Below are positions 16,886-25,919 of a stretch of 64,000 nt of DNA, piece by piece. The DNA is taken from the NCBI GenBank assembly GCA_963772335.1, contig CAVYXF010000001.1, positions 1,116,001-1,180,000 on the forward strand. Direction: 5' to 3'. The notes beneath the pieces are model-generated. The model made no database searches, had not been told where the DNA came from, and worked only from the letters and a program-made list of their open reading frames with translations. Position 1 is the stretch's first letter. Each line of letters starts with the position of its first letter. The DNA comes from CAVYXF01 sp963772335 (lineage in GTDB: Bacteria; Pseudomonadota; Alphaproteobacteria; Rhizobiales; Rhodomicrobiaceae). The translations under genes were made by a program, and so were the position numbers.

Positions 16886-18442
16886 CTAATTCGCGACCAC
16901 TCCCATCGCTTGGGCTGCCTCAACAATCCGCTTTTGCGTCTCCGGCTCATCCGCGAAGACGGTCTTGGCCTTCTCCAACGCTGCGCGGGCCTGCTCGGCG
17001 TCGTTCATGGTCATGCGCGATCGGATCAGCATGATCCAGCCATTGGGGTCTTTTGGTGAGGCCTCCAAACGGCTGGCAAGGCGGTCCACCATCCCGGCAA
17101 CCATGGCCTGGCGATCCTCGGGCTTCATCTGCTTGGCGCTCTCGACATCCGTCGCGCTCGGCCCCGGTGTTGCGGCCGCGACTGGCTGGGACACAGCGTT
17201 AGCGGGTGCAGACGCTGCACCGGCTGACGGCTTTGCCTCGGCCATCTGTGTACCATCAACCACGCCCATCGCCTGCGCGGCCTCGACGATCCGCTTTTGC
17301 GTCTCCGGCTCGCCCTCGAAGACGGTCTTGGCTTTGTCGAGGGCGGCGCGCGCCTTGTCGGCGTCCTTCATGACCATGCGCGAGCGAATCAGCATGATCC
17401 AGCCATCGGGGTCTTTTGGCGCGGATTCCAACCGGCTGGCCAGGCGGTCGATCATGCCGCCCACCATCGCCTGGCGATCCTCGGGATTCATGTCCTTGGC
17501 GTTCTGGACATCGGCGGGGCTCGGACCGGGCGTTGCTGCCGCGGTCGCCGCGCCGGCTTTTGGCGCCGCCTCGGCAAGCCGAGCGCTGACGTCGATCCCG
17601 GCCTGCTTCGCCGTCTCCTCGATGCGCTGGCGCAGATCGCCGGCCCAGTCGGCGTCCGGCGGAGCGACCTTGTACAGCGCAATCCATTCGTCGATGGCGC
17701 CTTGATTGTCGCCGTTCTGCGCCTTGGCGACGCCCTTGAAGAAACGGGCGCGCTCGTCATTGGGGTTGATTGCCAGCACCTCCTCGAAGGTCGCCAGCGC
17801 AGCATCGGTCACCTTGTCGCCCGCTTCCGAGACCATCGCTTCGCCCAGCAGCGCTTTCAGTGTGGGATTGTCCTTCTGCAGATCGACCGCGCGGCGATAT
17901 GAGGTGACGGCGTCCTTGTAGCGGCCGGTGGTGTAATAGGACCAGCCGAGCATACGCCAACCATCAGCGTCGTTCGGATTGTCCGCCACACGCTTCTCGA
18001 TCCGCTTCACCAGCGCTTCAACATCGCCGCCGGCATTTTCAGCGTTGGCGGTCTGTCCGCCGTCGGTCGCCAGCGCCTGCCTCTCAGCGGAGGGCAGGTC
18101 GGGACGGCCCAACGCTGCATAGAGGCCGACCGAACCCAGCACGACAACGGCGGCGACGCCCGTGACCATGCGGTACTGCCAATTCGGAGAAACTGTTCGC
18201 GCCTGGCCACCGTCCGCCCGTCCAGCCGCCAGGATCCGCCGTTCGATCTCGAGCCGTGCCGAGGCGGCTTCCGCCTCGTCGATCAAGCCCTGGGCTTTGT
18301 CACGGTCGACCTCTGCGAGCTGGTCCTTGTAGACATCGAGGCTGCTCGGCGCCTCCTTCGCACCGCCGCCGAAGAAGAATGGCGCAAGGACAATCAGGGC
18401 GGCGCCTCCCATGAAAGCCGTAAGGATGAGCCAAAGCGTCAT
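16886..18442 (-). CDS. ccmI: Cytochrome c biogenesis protein CcmI (CycH) with duplicated C-terminal module
   Basis: CcmI presents apocytochrome c to the heme ligation complex in the periplasm. The 518-residue protein has two membrane segments (MTLWLILTAFMGGAALIVLA and a second near VAAVVVLGSVGLYAAL) flanking the usual CcmI N-terminal domain. TPR-like repeats follow (DGWRMLGWSYYTTGRYKDAV). The C-terminal region carries two nearly identical ~93-residue modules, each with MIDRLASRLE or MVDRLASRLE and PETQKRIVEAAQAMGVV, repeating every 121 residues. ATG 18442 overlaps the ccmH stop (ATGA). An upstream in-frame start inside ccmH is rejected. Confidence 0.9.
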   Translation of the reverse strand: MTLWLILTAFMGGAALIVLAPFFFGGGAKEAPSSLDVYKDQLAEVDRDKAQGLIDEAEAASARLEIERRILAAGRADGGQARTVSPNWQYRMVTGVAAVVVLGSVGLYAALGRPDLPSAERQALATDGGQTANAENAGGDVEALVKRIEKRVADNPNDADGWRMLGWSYYTTGRYKDAVTSYRRAVDLQKDNPTLKALLGEAMVSEAGDKVTDAALATFEEVLAINPNDERARFFKGVAKAQNGDNQGAIDEWIALYKVAPPDADWAGDLRQRIEETAKQAGIDVSARLAEAAPKAGAATAAATPGPSPADVQNAKDMNPEDRQAMVGGMIDRLASRLESAPKDPDGWIMLIRSRMVMKDADKARAALDKAKTVFEGEPETQKRIVEAAQAMGVVDGTQMAEAKPSAGAASAPANAVSQPVAAATPGPSATDVESAKQMKPEDRQAMVAGMVDRLASRLEASPKDPNGWIMLIRSRMTMNDAEQARAALEKAKTVFADEPETQKRIVEAAQAMGVVAN

Positions 18443-18927
18443 GATGTGCGCCCTTTTGTCAGAATAGCTTGCAATTCCTTGTGCTCCGCCGCACTCAGCG
18501 TCTCGGCCCGGCCGGTGCCGGGGTCCGTGCCTTGCTTGCGGATGAGCATCCAATATCCGGCGAGCGCCAGCAGCAGCACGATCCCTGGCCCGAACCACAA
18601 GAGCAGCGTCTCGCGTTGCAGCGGCGGCTTGAGCAGCACGAAATTCCCGTAGCGCTGGGCGATGTAGTCGATTGCGGCCTTGTCGCTGTCGCCAGCTTTG
18701 ATGCGCTCGCGAAGCAGAATGCGAAGGTCGCGGGCGAGCTCGGCATTGGAGTCGTCGATCGACTGATTCTGGCAGACGACGCAGCGCAGATGCTGGCTGA
18801 GATCGCGCGCGCGTGCCTCTTGAGCCGGATCCGGCAGGACTTCGTCGGGCTCAACCGCGCGGCACGGCGCGGCGAAAACGAAGAGCGCACCGAGCGCGAT
18901 GAGGACAAGGAAACGGTGAGGCGCCAT
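18439..18927 (-). CDS. ccmH: Cytochrome c maturation protein CcmH/CcmL (apocytochrome thiol reductant)
   Basis: This 162-residue inner-membrane protein keeps the CxxCH cysteines reduced for heme attachment. It has a signal/anchor segment (FLVLIALGALFVFAAPC), then the hallmark LRCVVCQNQSI, a helical bundle (LRILLRERIKAGDSDKAAID) and a second membrane helix (LWFGPGIVLLLALAGYWML). Three adjacent ATG codons (18933, 18930, 18927) follow AAGGGA; the last has the best spacing. It starts 12 bases after the ccmF stop and overlaps ccmI, forming one operon. Confidence 0.93.
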   Translation of the reverse strand: MAPHRFLVLIALGALFVFAAPCRAVEPDEVLPDPAQEARARDLSQHLRCVVCQNQSIDDSNAELARDLRILLRERIKAGDSDKAAIDYIAQRYGNFVLLKPPLQRETLLLWFGPGIVLLLALAGYWMLIRKQGTDPGTGRAETLSAAEHKELQAILTKGRTS

Positions 18928-18938
18928 CATCATTTCCC

Positions 18939-20921
18939 TTATTCGGCTGGCGCAAGCGCCGCAGCTGCTCGCGACCGGCGCGGTGCGCCTACCCGGAAAC
19001 GGCGGTCCGACAGCGAGACGAAGCCGCCAAGCGCCATCACCAGCGGCCCGAACCAGATCCAAGGGGCGAGCGGATGATAGTAGGCGCGCACCGTCCATTC
19101 ATTGCTGGCGTTCTTCTCGCCTATTGCCAAATAGATGTTGGAGATCAGATTGGTGTGAATGCCAGCCTCCGTGGTCTGTGACCGGCGGACCGGATAAAAG
19201 CGCCGCTCTGTTGAGAGCGTCGTGATGAAACGTCCGCCGCTGCTGACTTCGAAGGTGCCGCGCTCGGCCTTGTAGTTCGGGCCGGTTTCGTCAGTCACGG
19301 CGTCGAGCCGAACCTGATAGCCGCCGACCTCGAGCTGACCGCCGACCGGCAGCGCCTTTAGCGTCTCCTCTTTCCAGGCCGACATGGCGGTGATGCCGGC
19401 AACCGCGATACCGATGCCGGCGTGCGCCAGGACCAGGCCCCAGACCGCGCGCGGCGTGATTCGCGCCAGATGCAGGCTGGTGGCGAACGGCACCTGCAGG
19501 AGACGGGTACGGTGCGCGAGAATGGCGACAGACCCGGCGATCACCCAGATGGCAATGCCGAAGCCGATGGCGGCGAGCGCGTGAGCACCGAATGTTGCGA
19601 TCAAGATCGCAGCGACCGCGAGCCCGGCGACGATCGCCGGGCGCCTCAGCTTGGCCAGCGCCTCGCGCAGGCGATCGCGCTTCCATTTCATCACCGGCCC
19701 AACGACCATGACGATGAGCAGCGGAATCATCATCGGCACGAAGGTGAGATTGTAAAAGGGCGGCCCGACCGAGATCTTGTCTTTGCTCAGCGCCTCAATG
19801 AGCAGTGGGTAGAAAGTGCCGAGAAACACCGTCGCGGCGGCCGAGACCAGCAGCACATTGTTGAGCACCAGGCTCGATTCGCGGCTCACCGCGGCGAACG
19901 GTGTACCCTGCTTCAGCGCCGGCGCGCGCCAGGCGTAGAGCGTAAGCGCAGTGCCGGTGGTCAGCAGAATGAGGCCAAGCACGAAAATGCCGCGCGCCGG
20001 ATCGAGCGCGAAAGAATGCACGCTGGTCAGGACGCCGGAGCGCACCAGGAAGGTGCCGACCAGACTTAGCGAGAAGGTCAGAATGCCTAGCAAAATCGTC
20101 CAGTTGACCAGCGTTTGCCGGCGCTCGACGACCAGCGCCGAGTGCAGAAGCGCGGTGCCGGTGAGCCAGGGCATGAAGGAGGCATTCTCGACCGGGTCCC
20201 AGAACCACCATCCCCCCCAGCCCAGCTCGTAATAGGCCCAAAAGCTCCCGAGCGTGATGCCAATTGTGAGGAAGCACCAGGCCGCCAGCACCCAGGGCCG
20301 CACCCAGCGCGCCCAGGAGGCATCGACCTTGCCTTCGATCAGAGCGGCGACCGAGAAGGAGAAGGCCATGGAGAAGCCGACATAGCCCAGATAGAGGAAC
20401 GGCGGATGTATCGCCAGCCCGATATCCTGCAAGAGCGGATTGAGATCCTGGCCATCAGGCACCGCCGGATCGAGACGGATGAACGGGTTCGAGGTGAACA
20501 GGATGAAGGCGAGGAAACCGGTGCCGATCATGCCCTGCACGGCGAGCGCGCGCGCCTTGAGCCGGGGCGGCAGAGCGTCACCGAAGATCGCGACGGAAGC
20601 GCCGAATAGCGCCAGGATCGTTACCCAAAGCAGCATCGATCCCTCGTGATTGCCCCAGCTGGCAGTCACCTTATAAATTAGCGGCATGGCAGAGTTGGAG
20701 TTCTCGGCAACGTTCAATACCGAAAAATCGGACATGACGTAAGAAGTGATCAGCGCGGCGAATGCCAGCGTGAGAAAGACCATCTGCCCAATCGCCGCCG
20801 ACGAGCCGAAACGCATCAATTTCAGATCGCCAAGATGCGTTCCGATGAGCGGCACGATCGACTGTGCCAGAGCGAGGGTCAGTGTAAGTATGAGGGCAAA
20901 ATGACCGAGTTCGGCGACCAC
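18939..20921 (-). CDS. ccmF: Heme lyase subunit CcmF
   Basis: CcmF is the large multi-spanning membrane protein that attaches heme to apocytochromes c. This 660-residue version has the tryptophan-rich WWD domain (ELGWGGWWFWDPVENASFMP), SWGNHEGSMLLWV, and conserved histidines in IHPPFLYLGYVG and LLHSALVVERR. I chose GTG 20921 as the start because AAGGGGAG lies five bases upstream and the family begins VAELGHFALIL. The longer frame from 21056 adds 45 unrelated residues. The operon order here is ccmF-ccmH-ccmI; ccmE, ccmABC and a CcmG-like thioredoxin are not in this window. Confidence 0.95.
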   Translation of the reverse strand: MVAELGHFALILTLTLALAQSIVPLIGTHLGDLKLMRFGSSAAIGQMVFLTLAFAALITSYVMSDFSVLNVAENSNSAMPLIYKVTASWGNHEGSMLLWVTILALFGASVAIFGDALPPRLKARALAVQGMIGTGFLAFILFTSNPFIRLDPAVPDGQDLNPLLQDIGLAIHPPFLYLGYVGFSMAFSFSVAALIEGKVDASWARWVRPWVLAAWCFLTIGITLGSFWAYYELGWGGWWFWDPVENASFMPWLTGTALLHSALVVERRQTLVNWTILLGILTFSLSLVGTFLVRSGVLTSVHSFALDPARGIFVLGLILLTTGTALTLYAWRAPALKQGTPFAAVSRESSLVLNNVLLVSAAATVFLGTFYPLLIEALSKDKISVGPPFYNLTFVPMMIPLLIVMVVGPVMKWKRDRLREALAKLRRPAIVAGLAVAAILIATFGAHALAAIGFGIAIWVIAGSVAILAHRTRLLQVPFATSLHLARITPRAVWGLVLAHAGIGIAVAGITAMSAWKEETLKALPVGGQLEVGGYQVRLDAVTDETGPNYKAERGTFEVSSGGRFITTLSTERRFYPVRRSQTTEAGIHTNLISNIYLAIGEKNASNEWTVRAYYHPLAPWIWFGPLVMALGGFVSLSDRRFRVGAPRRSRAAAALAPAE

Positions 20922-21376
20922 CGCAGCTCCCCTTATCGCGGCTGATTGAAATGCGGACGCGAGAACACTCAACGGGCTATCGCGCTTTCGAGAAAGAGCA
21001 GTCTTAGTCCTTTTATAAGGCGAGGAAGGGGCGGCTTGCTGGCTCGATTCTGGCAAGTTGGGGCGTTACGGGGCAAAGCAAATTCTCTCATGGTTTTTTG
21101 GTGCCGGATGGCCTTGCCATAATCATTTGAGCATAAAGACGAATTCATAAACATTTGAATTTAAATAGATATTTGCGGTAAAGGTTAAAACTTGCAATAA
21201 TATCTATCTCAAACTTGCCACTTTTCGCCACGGTTTCGCTATAGGCACGGCCCCAGGACGCCCCTTTCAGTTATTAATCTCCAGTTTAGTGATCCCGCTA
21301 GGCGGTCGAGCGTCGTTTTGGTGTGGGCGATGCAAACTCGGGGTACCGCCCGAACTCATGGGGGAAAGAGGGTGCG
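20922..21376. promoter_or_regulatory. Divergent promoter region between ccmF and the pentaheme cytochrome gene
   Basis: This ~450-base divergent intergenic region contains the most AT-rich stretch of the island, at about 21090-21220. Two copies of AAACTTGC lie there about 25 bases apart (21187-21220). The position and composition suggest promoters for both directions, but no sigma-factor box or known operator could be assigned with confidence. Confidence 0.45.
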
Positions 21377-23467
21377 ATGGAACAACTATCCGGTGTTTCA
21401 CTATTTAAAACGGGTGCGGCGAGTTATCCCCCGGCATTCAGCTGGGTAAAGCCGGTCGCAAGATCCGCCTGGCTTTCCGGCGTTTTCGCGAGCGCCATAC
21501 TGATGCAGGCAGCGTTCCTTAGCCAGAATGTTGTCGCCGGGCCAAGTGAGCCCGTGCAGACCCAAGCCGCTCAAGAACAGACCAGAGTAAGGTTCGCCGA
21601 CAATAGCGCAGGGCACGGCGGACAAATCGACGCGCACGCCACGCTCGAAGCTCTTATCAAAGAGGACGAAGCGAGACGGGCCAAGGCGGCCGCGGAGGGT
21701 ACCGCGGTTCAAGGCGGCGAGCAAAAGCTGTCGGCGCAGGAGAACATCGAAGCGGACGGCTACGGGCAGAACGCTCTTCTGGCGCAGGCAGCCAGGTCTT
21801 CGAAAGGGAAAGAATCACCGATCCCCGCGATCGACGAGGAGACCCTTTCGCTTTATCCCACCGCTGCGCAATGCGGCGAATGTCATAAGCAGATCTACGA
21901 GGAATGGTCTTCCTCGCAGCATGCCTATGCGTCGATCTCACCGATGTTCCACGCGTTCGAGCAGAAATTCCAGGAGCTGACCCGCGGCACGGTCGGCACC
22001 TTCTGCGTGCGCTGCCACCAGCAGGTGGGCACTCAGCTCGGCGAGAAGCGCGAAACGCCGCTTTGGGAGCGTGCGCAGATCTCCCGCGAGGGCATCAGCT
22101 GCATCACCTGCCACCGCGTCAAAGAGGCCTACGGCAAGGTGAACGGCGAGCGCCGGGTCGAGGCAGGCAAGATCTACGATCCGGTCTACGGCAGTGGCGA
22201 GAAGAGCGTCCTGAAGGATGTGCTCGCCAACAAGGATACCTACTCCGTCAAAACCAGCGACGACGGGCGCGGTAACAGCATCCACAACGGCATGATGACC
22301 AACCCGCAGATCACCAAGTCGGAGTTCTGCGTCAGCTGCCATCAGGTTGCCGTGAACCTCGGCATCAAGCTCGAGATCGTGTGGGATCAGTATCGCGACA
22401 GCCCGGCACGCAAGGCTGGCGTCACCTGCCAGGACTGCCACATGGGCAAGAATCCTGGAATGGCTGACGGCTATGCGACTGCGGCATCCGCTATCGTTGG
22501 CGGTAAGGAGATCAACCCGGGACGTAGGCATGCCGATCACCGCTTTATGGGCCCGGGCTATGCGATCACCCATCCTGGCGTGTTTCCGCATAATAAGAAG
22601 GCGCTCTCGGTCAGCATGAAGAAGTGGCTGCAGTTCGACTGGCGCGCCGGCTGGGGGACCCCCGAGTTCGAGGACAAGGTCGCTGACGGCAAGCTCAAAG
22701 TCGACTTCCCGGCTGAGTGGGCCAACTTTGTCGATCGTGAAGACGCTCGCGAAATTATCGACGAGAATCTCAAGACGCTCGACATGCGTGACGACATCCG
22801 GCGCAAGATCATGGAGAATGGCAGCGAGATCAAGGGGCCCTTCTTCCAGGGTGCCGCTCGGGTCGGCCAGACGCTGGCGTTCTCCTATAACATCAAGAAC
22901 AAGAACACCGGCCATAACCTGCCGTCCGGATCTCTCGGTGCGCAGCCGCAGCTCTGGGCGAATGTTGCCCTCCTCGATCCCGACGGCAAGAACATCTGGG
23001 AGTCGGGCTACGTCGACAACGACGGCAACATGGCCGATCTGCACAGCCTTGAGGTTGCCGCTGGCCGGGTCTCGATCGACCAGCAGCTGGTACATTTCCA
23101 GACCAAGTTCTTGACCACCAACATCAAGGGCACGGACCGTGAGATGTATCTGCCGGTGAACTTCGACATCGACCAGCTGCCGCAGCTGCGTGCGCCGCAG
23201 GTCCCGACCACGGTGCTCAACCATCCGCCGCTGGTGCGCATGGAAAACCACTCGCTCACCCCTCTCGGTGAGAAGACGGCCAGCTACAGCGTGCCAGGCA
23301 GCCTGATCAAGAAGCCCGGCAAGTACCGCCTCGCCTTCCGTATGCGCAGCCGCTCCGAGCCGATCTACTTCATGCGCTTTGTCGGTGCTACCAAGGAGAT
23401 GGAGCGGCGCATGAACGAGCGGATGTTAAATTTCCACGTCATGACGGCGGACGTTGAAGTCAGGTGA
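21377..23467 (+). CDS. Pentaheme c-type cytochrome, cytochrome c554-like with long C-terminal domain
   Basis: This 696-residue exported protein has a hydrophobic export segment at residues ~28-53 after a long N-terminal region, then an Ala/Gln-rich linker. Five CxxCH sites follow: CGECH (166), CVRCH (210), CITCH (242), CVSCH (318) and CQDCH (351). CGECHKQIYEEWSSSQHAYA marks a cytochrome c554-type core. The C-terminal ~300 residues look like a beta-rich domain without hemes (for example NTGHNLPSG and SYSVPGSLIKKPGKYRL). ATG 21377 is preferred, with AAAGAGGG upstream. It is followed by an outer-membrane barrel in the same direction, which suggests a periplasm-to-outer-membrane electron route (inference). 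Confidence 0.85.
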   Translation: MEQLSGVSLFKTGAASYPPAFSWVKPVARSAWLSGVFASAILMQAAFLSQNVVAGPSEPVQTQAAQEQTRVRFADNSAGHGGQIDAHATLEALIKEDEARRAKAAAEGTAVQGGEQKLSAQENIEADGYGQNALLAQAARSSKGKESPIPAIDEETLSLYPTAAQCGECHKQIYEEWSSSQHAYASISPMFHAFEQKFQELTRGTVGTFCVRCHQQVGTQLGEKRETPLWERAQISREGISCITCHRVKEAYGKVNGERRVEAGKIYDPVYGSGEKSVLKDVLANKDTYSVKTSDDGRGNSIHNGMMTNPQITKSEFCVSCHQVAVNLGIKLEIVWDQYRDSPARKAGVTCQDCHMGKNPGMADGYATAASAIVGGKEINPGRRHADHRFMGPGYAITHPGVFPHNKKALSVSMKKWLQFDWRAGWGTPEFEDKVADGKLKVDFPAEWANFVDREDAREIIDENLKTLDMRDDIRRKIMENGSEIKGPFFQGAARVGQTLAFSYNIKNKNTGHNLPSGSLGAQPQLWANVALLDPDGKNIWESGYVDNDGNMADLHSLEVAAGRVSIDQQLVHFQTKFLTTNIKGTDREMYLPVNFDIDQLPQLRAPQVPTTVLNHPPLVRMENHSLTPLGEKTASYSVPGSLIKKPGKYRLAFRMRSRSEPIYFMRFVGATKEMERRMNERMLNFHVMTADVEVR

Positions 23468-23492
23468 GCAATTGTAGTAAAAACTGAAATAA

Positions 23493-23530
23493 GTGGGGAC
23501 CCCATCGGGTTGCAAGAAGAGGGTCCCCAC
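23493..23530 (+). terminator. Strong hairpin between pentaheme cytochrome and outer-membrane protein
   Basis: GTGGGGACCC (23493-23502) pairs perfectly with GGGTCCCCAC (23521-23530) across an 18-base loop. It is followed by CCTTTCC rather than a clean T-run. It may be a weak terminator, or an mRNA-stabilising hairpin that sets different levels for the two flanking genes. Confidence 0.55.
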
Positions 23531-23725
23531 CCTTTCCGAATTCCTCTTGCGGGGTTAAGGGCATCCCGCAAGTCAGAACCACGATAGACATGGCAGCGGT
23601 AAGCCAAGAGCGGCGGCCCGCGTGGGGTGGGGGTGATGAACCTTACGCGAGCGGCTCCAAAGAGACGGCCTGCTGAAGTCGAGAACAGGGAAATATCACG
23701 TGAAAAACCGGTGGGGGGTTTCCAC

Positions 23726-25558
23726 ATGATTTTGGAAGCAAAAGGCAAGCAGCGGCGCCGAGCCAGGACAGCGGCAGTCCTGGCCACGACCGCGCTGGTA
23801 GCCGGGAGTTGCCTGGCGATGGCCGGCACCACCGCAAAAGCGGAGGAGGGGGCAAGTGTTAACGACACCGGCAAGGGGGACCGGCTGATCGCGGCAGGGA
23901 CCAGCACCAACAAAGCCGAAAAACAAAGCAAGTCGAGCATGCCAGCCGCAAGCACCAACGCGGCCAGCAAGGATGCCAAAGCCGTCGCGGCAGGCACCGG
24001 CGGCGAAGAATCGCCCAAGCAAGGCAAGGTCGCCCAAGCGGCGCCCAGCACCTCCCAGGCCGATGCGCGCTACGTCGATGCGTTTTCCGAACAGAAGACT
24101 GCCGAATCTGCAGCACAAGAAGATCCTGCAACAGAGTCTGAGACGGAAGCTGAAACACGCACAAGCAGCAACTTGGGCAACAAAGCCGACATGTTTCGGC
24201 CCGGCCCGCAATATGACTCCAAGTATAACGCCGACAAGAATGTCGACGTCTACGGCGCCAAGAAAGACGTCGAGCCGCCGCGCCCGCTTCTTGAGCTGGG
24301 CCGCGAGCAATACACGGCTGGCGATTACAATCCCGAGAGCTCGCTGTTCGGTGCGAACAATCTGCTGATCCCGGGGCTTGCAGTCTATGGCGACTGGCGG
24401 ACGGCGGTCGCCTACAACCAGAACAACGGCAAGGATATCGCCCAGATCGCAACGCGGGTGAATATAGACGTCGACTTCAAGATCACCGGCACCGAGAGAA
24501 TCCACGCCTTCTTCACGCCGCTTCAGGACAACAATCGGTTCACCCGCTGCGAGTTCGGCGGCGGCGGCGTCGACGACAAGGAATGTACCCTGGAGTCCGA
24601 CCTCAACCCGCAGACGCTGTTCTTCGAGGGTGACGTGGGCTCTATCTATTCCGGTTTGTCCGGACAGTTCGCCGACTTCGACCTGCCCTTTACCGCCGGT
24701 CTCTTCCCGCTGTTCCTGCAGAACGGCATCTGGGCGAACGACGCGATCCTGGGCGGCGCTGTCAGTCTGACCGCAAAGAATTCGCAGAAGCTGGGCCTCT
24801 CCAACTTCGATGTCACCTTCTTCACCGCATTCGACAACATCGACAACGCGCTGATCAGGTCGGACGTTTCCGCCAACCGCGACAACAACATCGCCAATCT
24901 TTATGGCGTCACAGCCTTCATCGACGCCTTCGGCGGCTATGTCGAAACGGGCTACGGCCTGGTTCAGGGCGTTGACGACAATGTGGACGGCCAGCTGACG
25001 CACTTCGTGACCGCCGCCTTCACCAAGCGCTATTACAACACCATCTCGAATTCGACCCGCTTCTTTGGGAACTTCGGCGATGGCAGGGACGACGACGGCT
25101 TTGCCGTCATTTCGGAGAATAGCCTGATCTCGGGCTTGCCGAGCACGCTGCTCCCCTACGCCAACTTCTTCTTCGGCAACGGCAATCCTCAGCCCCTGGT
25201 CGATGGCAATGGCGCGGGCATCCTGAAGAACGTCGGCATCAACTTCGAGACCGACGCCTTGACCGGCTTCCCGAAGCTCAACGACACCGGCAACAACACC
25301 TATGGCGGCGCTATCGGCTTGCAGTATCTGTTCAATCTGGATCAGCAGCTCGTCTTCGAAATAGCTACCGTTCAGCCCTACGCCGATCCGATCCCCGGCA
25401 TTGGCATCGCCGACCCGCAATATGCCGTGGGTGTTCGTTATCAGATCCCGATCAACAAGGACTGGCTGTTCCGGGCGGACGCAACCTATCAGATCGTCGA
25501 TAACCCCGACGTCGAGGACAATTGGGGCCTTCGCGCCGAGATGCGCAGGAAGTTCTAG
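23726..25558 (+). CDS. Outer-membrane beta-barrel protein (candidate porin partner of multiheme cytochromes)
   Basis: This 610-residue protein has a signal peptide (RTAAVLATTALVAGSCLAMA ending in AKA) and a ~120-residue Ala/Lys/Ser-rich low-complexity region. About 400 residues follow with alternating hydrophobic residues and many Asn/Asp/Gly turns, ending in phenylalanine (EMRRKF), as expected for an outer-membrane barrel. No heme sites are present. ATG 23726 follows GTGGGG; upstream in-frame codons are not supported. Its position after a pentaheme cytochrome invites comparison with the porin of porin-cytochrome complexes, but I could not match it to MtrB/PioB by motif. Confidence 0.72.
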   Translation: MILEAKGKQRRRARTAAVLATTALVAGSCLAMAGTTAKAEEGASVNDTGKGDRLIAAGTSTNKAEKQSKSSMPAASTNAASKDAKAVAAGTGGEESPKQGKVAQAAPSTSQADARYVDAFSEQKTAESAAQEDPATESETEAETRTSSNLGNKADMFRPGPQYDSKYNADKNVDVYGAKKDVEPPRPLLELGREQYTAGDYNPESSLFGANNLLIPGLAVYGDWRTAVAYNQNNGKDIAQIATRVNIDVDFKITGTERIHAFFTPLQDNNRFTRCEFGGGGVDDKECTLESDLNPQTLFFEGDVGSIYSGLSGQFADFDLPFTAGLFPLFLQNGIWANDAILGGAVSLTAKNSQKLGLSNFDVTFFTAFDNIDNALIRSDVSANRDNNIANLYGVTAFIDAFGGYVETGYGLVQGVDDNVDGQLTHFVTAAFTKRYYNTISNSTRFFGNFGDGRDDDGFAVISENSLISGLPSTLLPYANFFFGNGNPQPLVDGNGAGILKNVGINFETDALTGFPKLNDTGNNTYGGAIGLQYLFNLDQQLVFEIATVQPYADPIPGIGIADPQYAVGVRYQIPINKDWLFRADATYQIVDNPDVEDNWGLRAEMRRKF

Positions 25559-25595
25559 CCTGTGTCGGGCGAGAGTTCCGCTTGAGACGACGGAA

Positions 25596-25617
25596 GGCTC
25601 GCGCAGGCGAGCCTTTT
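25596..25617 (+). terminator. Rho-independent terminator after the outer-membrane barrel gene
   Basis: GGCTCGC (25596-25602) pairs with GCGAGCC (25607-25613) around a 4-base loop, followed by TTTT. It lies 38 bases after the stop codon and closes the multiheme cytochrome island. Confidence 0.85.
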
Positions 25618-25685
25618 CCATGTTAGCCGAGAAGGCGATTAGAGCATAATGAGATACATGCGCTCACCTATCGCATAGCATCACG

Positions 25686-25811
25686 CCCTCCCAGCGGGAG
25701 AGGGTGGGGTGAGGGGATAATGCCTCTCGATCGGTAATCCGATACCACAATGAGAGGCCTTACCCCCTCACCCTGGTCCCTCTCCCCCTCGGAGAGGGAA
25801 CCGGAGGCGAC
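25686..25811. repeat. Long palindromic dispersed repeat, copy A
   Basis: A roughly 125-base imperfect palindrome. Its outer hairpins contain CCCTCCCAGCGGGAGAGGG and CCTCTCCCCCTCGGAGAGGG. Its main arms are GGGGTGAGGGGATAATGCC and the near-complement GGCCTTACCCCCTCACCC. The same units recur near 34882 and 41845, so this is a dispersed repeat family. It fills most of the ~300-base gap between the barrel gene terminator and the IclR gene. Confidence 0.75.
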
Positions 25812-25919
25812 CGCCGCCACGAATGAGCGGTAGCTAAAATCATCTCGCTCTAGTGCCGTCCCGCGACTTCCTCCAGAAAGTTGGCGATCGCCGAACGCTC
25901 CGGCGAGCCCGATGGGAAC

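Noticed and set aside
21938..25621. Long minus-strand frames (437 and 641 codons) opposite the pentaheme cytochrome and barrel genes
   Set aside because: They are shadows in GC-rich DNA. The plus-strand products have signal peptides, heme motifs or barrel features and the minus frames have none.
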